64,000 bases of DNA, taken from positions 74,796,860 to 74,860,859 of the forward strand of contig CM055097.1 of assembly GCA_029204225.1 (NCBI GenBank), read 5' to 3'. Below, one piece after another: positions 1 to 9,235 of this stretch. The notes beneath the pieces were generated by a model. The model had not been told where the DNA came from, did not search any database, and saw only the letters and a program-made list of their open reading frames with translations. The DNA comes from Diphasiastrum complanatum (Eukaryota; Streptophyta; Lycopodiopsida; Lycopodiales; Lycopodiaceae). Made by a program: the position numbers and the translations under genes. Every line of letters begins with the position of its first letter. Position 1 is the stretch's first letter.

Positions 1-583
1 CCTATGTTGCAATGACCTGATCCTCTTCTTTCAACCTGTTCCAATGCACAAAGCACTCTCTTGAATGCCAACAAATGAACTCAAGAAGAAATCACAAAGA
101 TATGGAACCTCTCAAATCTCTTCTAGCACTTCTAACTAGAAAATAGTGAAATCTTCATCAACCTATGATCTATCCTCAATCTAATGATTCTTGCCACTTC
201 CTAAGATTGAAACACACTCAAATGAAGTTCAGTAACCTCACAAACTAAAGATCCAATCAAAATTAAGATTTTGAGAAAATCACAAAAAAATTGAACATCT
301 CAAATTCTACATACAATTTCTAAAAACTTGATATATCATCTTGTAGCCTCCAATGAGACCTTCCTAATGCACCAAAAATTGGCTAATTTTAGTAAACCAA
401 GTGTGAAATCAGAATTGATCAAGTATATAATCCTCTATTGAATTTTGACCTACAAAAAATCAATTCTACATATGCAAAAATGCTGATTTTTGAGTAGAAA
501 TCAATCTAGCATGCTCTAGCATTGGTAACTCCACCAAATCCTTGATAAATGTGGTTGATCCTTTCATAACCTGAAATACAATA
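1..583 (-). other. Leader of a minus-strand copia element that runs off the left edge
   Basis: AT-rich sequence with no convincing reading frame on either strand. It lies just downstream (minus strand) of a primer-binding site and LTR, so it is read as the untranslated leader between PBS and gag. The gag itself would lie outside the window. The 798-bp leader of element I in this window is a comparable case of a long leader. The assignment rests on position only. Confidence 0.5.
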
Positions 584-595
584 GTTGTGATACCA
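584..595 (-). promoter_or_regulatory. Degenerate primer-binding site (initiator tRNA-Met type)
   Basis: On the plus strand it reads gttgtgatacca, the reverse complement of tggtatcacaac. The copia consensus is tggtatcagagc, so the first eight bases match and the end is decayed. It abuts the LTR directly. Minus-strand DNA synthesis would start here. Confidence 0.6.
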
Positions 596-1163
596 TGTGA
601 AGGATTTCAGATCATTCAAGATCCAATCCATTTCCCTGATCTTTGATTAAAATAAAGAGCAAACCAACAATCCTGCCAGTGTAGAAAAATCAGCATCTAC
701 ATACAAAATGAGAAGCAAACTCTAAGAGATACTGATCAAACATGAACCAAAACATAAAATATGGTTGAACAAGATTGCAAGGTATCATCAAGATAGTGCA
801 CCAATGAGTAGTAGAACCCAAATAGAACCATGTATAATGATGAAATGAGGAGAGAAGAGAGAAGATGTGTCTCTCCACAAGTTTTCTCCTCTTATAGCAA
901 GTCGAAATCCTATTTGGCCACTTGGTTTTCCCTCAAAAATGGTAACCCTATTGTTTTTGGGTCTGATTCACAATACCCAACATTCAAATTTGAATCTCTA
1001 TCAAAATCGACTACCAACTTTCCAACACTTTCAAAAAGTGTTTATTATTAAACTAATATAACTTCAAAAAGTTTATCTCTAAGTCTAAAATGAGTTTTGG
1101 CCTCATATTGACAATTTACAAAAATATGACTAAACTAGACTAAACTAGTTGAAATCTCTCACA
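596..1163 (-). repeat. 5' LTR of a copia element (family TGTGAAAGATT...TCACA)
   Basis: Starts tgtgaaggattt and ends atctctcaca, an imperfect terminal inverted repeat. It is homologous along most of its length to the LTR at 3715-4355. Shared blocks include the stretch beginning agatagtgcaccaatg, the agagaagagagaagat block, and tttggccacttgg. At 568 bp it is shorter than the 641-bp relative because of indels. At its right edge a plus-strand copia pol frame begins with no gap, so this element inserted into an older copia copy. Confidence 0.75.
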
Positions 1164-2880
1164 TTCTCCACGTTCCAAATCTGACCAGGAATATGCTCCT
1201 AGTTAGCAAAATCACCGATTCAGGTCAAAAAGTCGAATTCGATATAGAAAACTGCACAATTCTTGGCAAATCTCAAAAGGTTCTAGCCTTCGGAAGAAGA
1301 AGCAACTATCTTTATAAACTCAGTCATTGCTACTTTTCTAATAGTCAAGCTCTTCACAAAGTCACTTCTGAATCAAATAATATGCTATGGCATTTCAGAC
1401 TTGGCCACCTCAATTTCAATAGTATCCAGCAAGTGTCTGCTTAGAGACTAGTACAAGATTTGTCTTCTGTCAACAAGCCAACTTCTCCATGTGAAAGTTG
1501 TATTATCAACAAGCATGCAAAAGGCCCTTTTATTTCAGACTCAATTCATACTTCCAAAGGCTTGCTTGGCCTTGTACACAGCGACATTTGTGGCCCAATG
1601 TAGACTGCTTCCACAGGGGAAGCTCTCTATTTCCTAACTTTCATTGACGACTTCTTTCGAAGGACTGCTACCTACTTTATGAAGAACAAATCTGAAGCGT
1701 TTAAGTTCTTCAAGCAGTTCAAGGTGTCTGTAGAAAACCAGACCCAGAGGAAGATCAAGGCTCTCTGCACAAATGGAGGGGGAGAGTACATCTCCACAAA
1801 ATTCAAGGAGTTCTGCAAGGCCAGTGGAATACATCAACAATTTACAACTAGGTACTCACCTCAATCCAATGGTGTAGCTAAACAGAAGAATCGGACACTC
1901 ATCGAAATTGCCAAGAGCATGTTGCAACTGCCTATTTGCAGAATCAATCCATCACCAAAGCCCTGAATGGCAAGACACCTTAGGAAGTGTGGACAGAATT
2001 GAAACCATCGCTCAAATATATGTGAGTGTTTGGATGCATTGCTTTTGTTCAAATTCCTGAAGATCTAAGAAGAAAACTTGATGAAAAAAACAAGAAAATG
2101 ATTTTCATCGGCTATTTCCCAAACCACGAGGCATACAAGCTCTACAATCTGGATACCGAGAAGGCATTCACCAGTAGAGATGTCATTTTTGTGGAAGATC
2201 AGTTCATCGACCACAAGGGAAAAACTGCAAAAAAATCCGACCCAAGGATCGAACAACCAAATTTTAATCCAAGGATTCAACTACAGAAGAATGACACTGA
2301 GTCAGAATCTCAACGAGTCAACCCACATCAGAGGACTGAAGCCCAACCTAGAAGGTCGAATGAGTCCAAATAGTCTCCATCTAAATTTATGGATGATCTA
2401 GTCTTCCACTTTGTACAGGAACCAACAACTGTTTCTGAGACTATGTCTAATCCTGATGTTGACCAGTGGAAAGCAGTAATGGACACCTAATTCGATTCTC
2501 TAATAGAGAATCAGACATGGACAGCCACTGAGCTGTCAAAGAACCAAAATCTGATTCCATGCAAATGGATATTCAAGGCGAAGTATGAAGCTGAAGGAAA
2601 GCTAAATCGCTACAAGGCCAGGCTAGTCGCCAAAGGCTACTCCCAGGTTCCAGATTTGGACTATTCTGAAACCTTCAGCCCAGTAGTCAAACATGCTTCG
2701 ATTTGTCCACTCCTCTCCTTTGCAGTTGCAACAGATTTTGAAGTCCACCAGATGGATGTCCAAACAGGTTTCCTCAATGGAACCATCAAAGAATAAATCT
2801 ATATGTCGCAGGCAGAGGGATACGAACTCAATGGCAATCAACAACACCTTGTATGCAAAATTCACAAGGCACTCTACGGG
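1164..2880 (+). pseudogene. Ty1/copia pol fragment (protease end, integrase, start of RT)
   Basis: Broken polyprotein with domains in copia order. It begins in the post-protease region (HVPNLTRN, then LLVSKI). The integrase zinc-binding part follows (WHFRLGH, then CESCIINKH), then the core with HSDICGPM and LTFIDD, the GKKP-type tail (VFGC, FIGYF, SRDVIF), and the RT start (CKWIFKAK, RYKARLVAKGY, HQMDVQTGFLNG), ending at KALYG. Stops interrupt it at several places, including TAG after CGPM near 1602. Two integrase catalytic residues are lost: the second Asp is Asn (TNGG) and the Glu is Lys (NGVAKQKN). It is cut at the left by an LTR and at the right by an LTR scrap. No activity is expected. 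Confidence 0.85.
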
Positions 2881-3077
2881 TTAGTTTTTTTTATATGTAC
2901 CTTCCACACGTGTGAAAGAACTTAGTTGATGAATGTATGCATCTAGATTTGTGTCTTTGCCTTAGTTTTTTGACATTGATCTTGATTATCAATCTATTGT
3001 TGATCTAAAGTGCAAACACAAAGCTTAGGAGATCATAATCACACATTAGGGCATTCCCACACGTGTGAATTTTCACA
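2881..3077 (+). repeat. LTR fragment related to the tail of element D's LTR
   Basis: Aligns by eye in the same orientation with 38264-38421: tttgcc, gatcttga, cttaggagatca, and flanking CACACGTGTG palindromes at 2905-2914 and 3058-3067. It cuts an RT frame on the left and a decayed gag on the right. No primer site follows, so it is a scrap and not a complete LTR. Read on the minus strand its right edge is also TGTGAAAATTC after a purine-rich stretch, so its orientation is not certain. Confidence 0.45.
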
Positions 3078-3714
3078 CTCCTTGCTTGATTCAATTAGAT
3101 GCTTGTGGCATTTATTTTTTTCAATGATCACTTCTTGCCACAAAAGAAGCTTTACCCTTCTCATTGGTCTTATTGAATAATCTCTCATCCTCCTGAGCTT
3201 TGGATTATTGATGTTTTGCATTTCTCTTGTCTTTTTCTTTGTCTTGCTTTTGGCATGCTGCACCTAATTGTTCTTTGGCATTGATCTTTAGAATTTTGTG
3301 AGTTCATCAAAGTCTGGTCATCTCTCCCTTGATGTTATTTCGTTCATAAACATCTAATGAGATTATTCGATGCCACACAATGCATTGTGCACCAACTCCA
3401 AATTATGTATGCACTCACCAATAAAGTGCAATTTGTCTCTAATTGTCTTTATTCTGGTCAAGTAGGCCTAAATATGCTCTCCTTGTTCCATTCGGGCATC
3501 ATCCATATTCGACTTCAAAAACATGATCTGGATGGCTTAAATTTCTCTTTAAGTATATTCCAAGTCTACCTTGGCATAATGGCATCACTAATGTGAGTAA
3601 TGATATGGTCCTACATTGATAATTTGATGAAGGTTAGTGCTCTTCTAGTCTTTTTCTCGAACACTTTAATGTGAGCTTCATTGGGTAATATATGTTCATC
3701 TCCTATGATGATAT
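3078..3714 (-). pseudogene. Decayed copia gag
   Basis: Read from 3714 down, scattered frames carry copia Gag landmarks in order: a YLTRIKTIRDKL helix segment, a LELVHNALCGI segment, SRER and DFDEL, a lysine-rich tail, and a broken zinc knuckle (CFFCGKK in one frame, KCHKH in another). Many stops and frameshifts separate them. It resembles none of the other gags here closely, so it is a separate lineage. It is bounded by the LTR scrap on the left and by the 3715 LTR on the right. Confidence 0.6.
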
Positions 3715-4355
3715 TGTGAAAGATTTTAGATCCTTAAGGTCCAATCTACTTGAATGATCTTTGGTAGAAAGAAAAATACACTACCAATCTCACCAATGTA
3801 GAAAAATCAGCATCCACACGCAAATTGAGATGCAAACACCAATAGAACTTGATCAAACTTGAATGAAATGATTATGTACTTTTGTTTTTCGTACAAAACC
3901 AACAAGCTACTGTATTTCACACGCTTGGATCCAAAAATAACAAATATAGATCATTCTACACATAGAATTGCAAGCAATCACCAAGATAGTGCACCAATGG
4001 ATAGTAGAACCCAAGAGAACCATGTATAAGCATGAAATGAGATAGAGAAGAGAGAAGATCACTCTCTCCACGAGTTACATCCTTTTATAACAGGTCCAAA
4101 CCCTATTTGGCCACTTGGCTTTCCCACCAAAATGCTAACCCTACTAATTTTGGGTCTAGATTCAATGTACCCAACTATTCAAATTGAATCTACTCAAACT
4201 CGCATTCTAACTTTCCCACACTTTCAAAAAGTGTTTATTCAAATGGAATTTAGACTAATAAACTTTGAAAAGTCAACCTCTAAGTCTAAAACAAGTTTTG
4301 GCCTCAATATGCCAAATATGGAAATATTGCAAATAAACTAGTTGAATCTTTCACA
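3715..4355 (-). repeat. 3' LTR of element B
   Basis: Begins tgtgaaagattt and ends aatctttcaca, a clean terminal inverted repeat of about 11 bp. Homologous to the LTR at 596-1163. To its right, the plus strand reads ctccctcttcaac, the complement of a purine-rich tract that ends the RNase H reading frame, so this is the 3' LTR of a minus-strand element. Confidence 0.85.
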
Positions 4356-4358
4356 CTC

Positions 4359-4560
4359 CCTCTTCAACTAGTTTTAGCATAGACTTTGATAATACTCCAA
4401 GTGAAGTCCTATGCTTCATGAACAAGTCTTTTCCCAATGCTTTGGTGAAGATATCAGCTACACATTCCCTTGAAGACACATGTTAAAGCTCCACCTCCTT
4501 TGCAATGACTCGCTCTCTCACAAATGATATTGTATCTCAATATGCTTGCTCCTAGCATAG
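4359..4560 (-). pseudogene. RNase H C-terminal tail of element B
   Basis: Minus-strand frames contain ARSKHIEIQYHL, then VIAKEVEL, ECVADIFTKALGK and a SLGVLSK-type ending just before the purine tract. These are the usual last 60 residues of copia RNase H. Stops occur after QYHL and after KEVEL. The upstream catalytic part of RNase H and all of RT are not recognisable. Confidence 0.8.
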
Positions 4561-4982
4561 TTTTTGACCGTAGAACTTTGATCCATCATAAGAATGATCT
4601 TCTTCCTAAGAATATACCTTATTTCAATGATCATGTAATTCTCAAAATAGAAACAACCATAATTGTTATAGAGAATAGTGTCCACTTGGGATGCTTCATT
4701 ATTTCTTACATCAATTTTACATATCAAGATGTAACTAGAACATGAAGAATCAAATAGAATGTAAATGAAATGATTCCACCATGCTTCCAGCTCTGAACTC
4801 TCTGGAAAAATACAGCAAACAAACAATAAATGTGAGTGATCAACACTTGCTTGCATGTCTCCTCCTTCTTTGTCCTTTGTTGCCTTGTATCCACCATGAT
4901 ACTCCATGAATGAGCCTCCATCTCCATCTTGCCATAAGATGCCATCAAGCCTTGATGACTTGACCATGAGTGAGTGACATAA
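4561..4982 (-). other. Unrecognised sequence between the B insert ORF and RNase H
   Basis: On the minus strand a 149-codon frame (4518-4967) runs through this stretch into the RNase H tail. It has a tyrosine/phenylalanine-rich section and no RT motif. It continues the foreign-looking sequence of the preceding ORF. I cannot assign it; it might be a badly decayed RT or captured DNA. Confidence 0.35.
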
Positions 4983-5741
4983 TTAACCTCCAATAGCTTC
5001 ATTTCCATCAGTAAAACCAGCTAATAATGCTAGTACAAACCCAACATTAAAACAATGCTCACCAATATAGCTAGTTTTACCATATATTGACAATTTGCAC
5101 ACATCCACATGAAATTGCTCAAACATGAGATAGAACAAGTAAAGTAAACTTGAACAACACTTCCTTGCTGCTCTTTTGACCTTACTTGACTCTTCAATAT
5201 GCTGCAAAAACATATCCATAACATCTTTGTCAATTACCTCTCCTTTGATGCACTTGACTAGCTCCAAATTGCCAACTTCCCTTTTGACTAGTTGAAGCGC
5301 TTTGAGATCAACCTCTTGATCTTCAACTTGATCATCAAAGTCTTTGAGAAAACTTTGTTTTCCAGATCCATTACTTGATTTTATAGCAAGATAACATCCA
5401 TCCACTTGCATAGCTCCATGTACACAAGAAGATCCTCCAAAAGATGTTCCACTCTTCATAAGAGCTTGATACTCAAGATCCATTGCTTGGATCCACTCCT
5501 CTTCTTTCCTTGCTTGATCTACACTTGTAGGCTCATCCAAAGGGGTTAGAAAAGCAATATAATTTCCAGAAACTACTTGCTTACCCTTTTGATCATATGT
5601 GAGCCTTGAAGGTACTTGTCTTTCTCTTGATGTTCTCCTTGGCTTTTGACTTGATGAAGGTCCATCATCACCACCATCCAAAGTAGGATCCTTCTCATCA
5701 ACATCAAGAATGTTAGATCCATACACTCTACCATAAATCAT
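4983..5741 (-). CDS. 252-codon ORF: copia integrase-RT linker fused to unrecognised sequence
   Basis: The first ~100 residues are a typical copia linker: an acidic stretch, SSSQKPRRTSRERQVPSRLTY, then EEEWIQAMDLEYQALM, which normally leads into RT. From about residue 105 on there is no RT: the expected CKWV, RLVAKG and YVDD motifs are absent. The rest is a charged region with DFDDQVEDQEVDLKAL followed by a hydrophobic Cys/Phe-rich end (about residues 190-240) that could span a membrane. The frame stays open for ~150 codons although neighbouring pol pieces are broken. It could be captured host sequence or a chance open frame. No function is claimed. Confidence 0.5.
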   Translation of the reverse strand: MIYGRVYGSNILDVDEKDPTLDGGDDGPSSSQKPRRTSRERQVPSRLTYDQKGKQVVSGNYIAFLTPLDEPTSVDQARKEEEWIQAMDLEYQALMKSGTSFGGSSCVHGAMQVDGCYLAIKSSNGSGKQSFLKDFDDQVEDQEVDLKALQLVKREVGNLELVKCIKGEVIDKDVMDMFLQHIEESSKVKRAARKCCSSLLYLFYLMFEQFHVDVCKLSIYGKTSYIGEHCFNVGFVLALLAGFTDGNEAIGG

Positions 5742-5797
5742 GCTTTAAGACACCTTTGGAATGTTCCCCTCATCAAAAATGACATCTCTACCATTAA

Positions 5798-6634
5798 TCA
5801 TTGTGTTAGTAAAAGGTTACTCACCTCACTATATCCAACAAAAATACCTCTTCTTGGAGATGGATCCTCCTTGGTCCTATCATCAAGAGTAATGTTGACA
5901 TAGCATGTGCATACAAAGGTTCTTAGAAAGTTGACACTCGGCCTCCTCTTGAATAGCATCTCAAAAGGTGTCCTTCCATCCAAAATAGCACTCGGCCACC
6001 TATTGCGCAAGAAATTGGCACACAACAAAGCTTGATCCCAAAATGGTTTGTCAAGGTTAGCACTTAACCTCATAGCTTTAGCACTTTCACATAAAGTCCT
6101 ATTCTTCCTTTCAGCCACTCCATTTTGTTGTGGGGTCCTTCCTTTCATACTTAGAACCATAAAAAGGTTTAAAAGAAAAGAGATGAACAAATGATAACAA
6201 CCAGTTTAAGAATGCTCATCACAAAAGGCCTTGAATTTGTTAGATATGTACTCACCACCATTGTCACCTCTCAAGCACTTGATCTTTGTGGAAAATTGGT
6301 TCTTCCTTGCAATCTTGATCTTGACAAAGACATCATACACTTCATCCTTGCTCTTTAGTAGATAGATCCAACAAAATCTACTAAAATAATCAATGAATTT
6401 TACATACATCTTAGCTCCAGTATTGCTAATTGTAGTAAATCCATGAATATCCAAATGTACAAGTTGAAAAGGCTTTGTAGATCTAGAAATAGATCTAGTA
6501 TAAAGTAGTCTATGTGACTTAGACAAAGCACAAGACTCACAAACATGCTTGTCATTACTTAAGGAATTTGGAAGACCAATCACAACCTTCTTCCTTGCCA
6601 TTATCTCCAATGACTTGAAGTTGAGGTGTCCCAT
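5798..6634 (-). pseudogene. Integrase of element B
   Basis: Two frames (6206-6634 and 5798-6190) split by a frameshift near 6195. The first starts at the zinc-binding region (GHLNFKSLEI, then CESCALSK) and runs through the first catalytic Asp (HLDIHG) to [11 protein letters not shown]. The second holds QQNGVAERKNR with the catalytic Glu, then GRTPFEMLFKRRPSVN and GIFVGYS. The catalytic triad is visible, so inactivation comes from the frameshift and from the truncated partner domains. The closest relative in the window is the integrase of element I. Confidence 0.85.
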
Positions 6635-6652
6635 CCTTTTGTGCCAAACCTC

Positions 6653-7121
6653 TTAAATAGAAATTTGCTCCCTTGCAACACATCCAACTTGGTTAGCAAT
6701 AACACAAGCATCAAGTTTGAACAATTTCCCTTGCCTTTTACCTTTTCCAATCAAGGCATCCTTCCTTTTGATCAAACAAGCATCTCCATCAAACTCCACC
6801 TTGAGGCCCTTATTTAGCATTTGACTCACATTAAGCAAATTCTTGGTAATAGATGGAATAAGCAAGACATCCTCCAAATGAAGATTCCTATTTGTAGATA
6901 TGAATTGTGCCAATCCCTTTGATTGCACACTCACCATCATTGGCCGTGTAGATCACCCTCCTGTCATCTCCATATGCCAACAAAGAAGTGAAGTACTCTT
7001 TGTGAAAGGTCATGTGTGAACTTGCTCCATTATCAATCCACCAAGGATCTAGATCTCCATCATTATCAAGCATACATGAAGACATCACAAAAGCATCATC
7101 ATTTGCATCTTGAACATCCAA
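6653..7121 (-). pseudogene. Protease and pre-integrase of element B
   Basis: Frames 6888-7121 and 6653-6940 overlap, so there is a frameshift near 6900. The protease has WWIDNGASSHM: the usual D-S/T-G active triplet reads D-N-G. Downstream are LLIPSITKNLLNVSQM and a KLFKLDA segment typical of the GAG-pre-integrase region. The role in an intact element would be maturation of the polyprotein. Confidence 0.8.
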
Positions 7122-7160
7122 ACCATCCTCATCAAGAGTAAGATTACCTTGTTTGTCTCC

Positions 7161-7394
7161 TTAATCTCTCTTCTTCTTGTAGCACTCACTTGGAAAGTGT
7201 CCTTTGATGCCACAATAGAAGCACTTGAGCTTTGATCTATCCTTTTTTTTTGCCACTTGAAGAAGCATCCACTTGATCTTGCCCTTTAGACCACTTACTT
7301 TTGATTTTGCCCTTGAGTTTTCCCTTTGTGAACATAACATCCTCTTGAAGTGTCGATGTAGGTCCACCTCTTGCTTGAACCCTATATTCCTCAT
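7161..7394 (-). pseudogene. Gag nucleocapsid end with zinc knuckle (element B)
   Basis: Contains CFYCGIKGHFPSEC, an intact CCHC zinc knuckle (C-x2-C-x4-H-x4-C) that binds RNA in Gag. It is in a different frame from the upstream Gag (7237-8025). The shift falls at a homopolymer of T near 7243-7252, so a one-base indel in that run probably explains it. Confidence 0.8.
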
Positions 7395-8025
7395 TGATCA
7401 AGATCTCTTGAAGATCCATCAAACTTGGAAAAGTCTTTTGAATAGAAATACTTTGAACAATGTTAGCATGAGCATCCAACAAGCCATTAAGAATCACTTG
7501 AATAAGCTCTCCTTCCTTAATGCTTTCATCTATGCAAGCTAACTTCTCATTCAATGCTTTCATTCTCAAAACAAAAGTACTTGGACTTTCTTCATTCTTT
7601 GGCAAACAAGAAAAGATTTGCCTTCTTAGAGTCAACACTCTAGAAGTAGACTTGGATTCATAAAGCTTCTTCAATGAATTCCTAGCTTCCAAAGATGATG
7701 TGCACTTACCAACTTCCTTGAGAAGTTCATTAGTAACATTCATCTTTATCATGTGTAGACCCTTCTTGGCCCTCTTGTCATACCTCAATTGCAGTTTATG
7801 TTCCCAATCAGATCGACTCGCTTCAACTGTTTTCGTCATAATAGTGTAGAGAATCTTATTGGAAGATTCAGCTTGGCCATTCCCTCTGGGATAATAAGGA
7901 GTACTAAATCTATGTATAACAAAAAAATCTTCCAGTAAACACTTTATCGTTTGATTAACAAAGTGTATACCCCGGTCATTGACAATCTCCATAATAATAA
8001 TATTTTCATAGAGAAACTTGGCCAT
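7237..8025 (-). pseudogene. Chimeric ORF: Ty3/gypsy integrase fragment joined in frame to copia Gag
   Basis: 262 codons. Residues 1-79 are a gypsy-type integrase core: NDRGIHFVNQ with Asp17, then STPYYPRGNGQAESSNK with Glu53, then WEHKLQ. From about residue 81 it is copia Gag: KGLHMIKMNV, LLKEVGKCTS, TFVLRMKALNEKLACI, LIQVILNGLLD, matching the Gags of elements I and D. The junction lies near 7788. The gypsy part extends upstream to about 8055 without a start. This is a recombination or insertion scar that happens to be open; there is no sign that a fused protein is made. Confidence 0.75.
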
Positions 8026-8055
8026 AGATTTTGCATCAGCAACTTTGACAGCTTA

Positions 8056-8210
8056 GTTCACTGGATAGGCACCTAACTATGCATAGATGCTACTTTTAGT
8101 TAGTTTTCCTACTTTTTATCTAACTCTACCTCTCCTAACACTACTCACACTAACTCTACTCCCCTAACTAACTTCATCATGATTGTTGGTGAAGAGAAAT
8201 GATAGAATAA
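8056..8210 (-). repeat. Partial gypsy LTR (same family as 58384-59208)
   Basis: cactggataggcacctaactatg and the following tgctacttttagttag are nearly identical to 58441-58490, and the homology continues through cttcatcatgatt. Only about 155 bp is present. It separates a gypsy integrase piece from a gypsy protease piece. Confidence 0.6.
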
Positions 8211-8884
8211 AAGGAAGAAGAAGGAGAGGCCCGCCTTTGTTAGATCAGGTAGCCCGTGACGTCTTCCATAAAGTTGATGCGGTCCAGTTTCTTCAAGTCC
8301 TTGGGCATGTGAAGGGACTTGTGGACTCCTGTTAGCCAGTCTTGGTTGACCTACGCTTGGAATTTTCGCGTCCAGGGGTCGCCAAGAAGGGCAGCTCGGT
8401 AATACTGACGGTTCATTTTGTTGACACATATATCTTGTTGTACAGTCAATCGTTGCAAGAGCTTCATTCCAGTTGACAGTATCGGTTTGAGAATCGTAAT
8501 GAGCTCCCAATTTTTTTTTTGGTCGGTCACAAGTATGATGATTCGTTGTTGATGAATCATCATCCTCTTTTTGAACCACTAGTTTGATAGTCCAAATTAC
8601 ATGATCAACCTTGATTGCACATTGACGATTTTCAAAAGTGATTTCTTTGGTACCCCAGTTAGAATTACTTGCGCAACTCGTAACCATGGGCGTCTCAATA
8701 GGACTCGGTAGACATTTGGTGCTTCTGGTAAGTCCGTTACTACGAAAGTAATGATGAACTGTACTCCGACAATTCTGACAAGTATATCTTCAAAAAATGC
8801 GAAAAGAGCGAAAACCCCAGTTAGTTTCTGATACTTCATCTTCAAATTTTGCAACTTGCAGCTATCTACTGATTGAAAAGACAA
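8211..8884 (-). pseudogene. Gypsy protease C-terminal region, decayed
   Basis: From 8884 downward: FIITFVVTDLPEAPNVYRVLLRRPWLRVAQV, which resembles the end of plant gypsy retropepsins where LLGRPWL is conserved (here LLRRPWL), then in another frame NWGTKEITFENRQCAIKV. Frames then break. It is followed by a 180-codon open frame (8145-8687) that partly overlaps and is not convincing as a protein. No RT follows. Confidence 0.5.
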
Positions 8885-9235
8885 TATGATTCATTCATCA
8901 AAATAAAATAATACTAGTATTCATGCATACACAGTACATAGCTGATAGAAATGATCTATTGCTTTATAAAATTTCTTGCAGGAGAGTTTACAGTCTATCG
9001 CATATCTAAGTGCAAAAACTTATTTTATTCTATTCTGCACTATCAGTTTTCCTCTCCTTTGTCTTTGTTCATTGGCAGAATTTTTTATATTCTATCATAC
9101 ATTTTTCTTTTAAGTTGGATTTGTAACTTTAAGACTACGCTTAAGTGCCGATTAGTTGCAGATGTCCGCTTCCATTTAAATGGACTGTACTTTCAAGCAT
9201 CTTATCTGATTCATCCCGCGTGGAACTATCCATGG
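8885..9235 (-). other. Unassigned stretch beyond an RNase H end; possible LTR remains
   Basis: It lies where the 3' LTR of the minus-strand copia body at 9236-11307 should be. I found no matching second LTR and no clear TG...CA border. No gene is seen. Confidence 0.3.

Larger units (their letters stand above)
3715..7788 (-). mobile_element. Copia element B (minus strand): 3' LTR, broken pol, gag; 5' end lost
   Basis: In minus-strand order it shows gag with zinc knuckle, protease, integrase, a linker, unrecognised sequence where RT should be, the RNase H tail, a purine tract and the 3' LTR. The right end is lost: gag residues are fused to a Ty3/gypsy integrase at about 7788, and no 5' LTR or PBS is present. 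Sequence relatives inside the window are elements I and D (similar Gag and protease). Confidence 0.75.

Noticed and set aside
584..1163. LTRs at 596 and 3715 as the pair of one element
   Set aside because: Both are minus-strand; the left is next to a primer site and leader running left, the right is next to RNase H running right, so they are a 5' and a 3' LTR of two different elements facing outward.
2881..3077. Complete solo LTR
   Set aside because: No matching 5-bp flanks and only the tail part of the D-type LTR aligns.
8145..8687. 180-codon minus-strand ORF
   Set aside because: Only its upstream third resembles gypsy protease; the rest overlaps the LTR scrap and has no motif, so it is not called as a gene.
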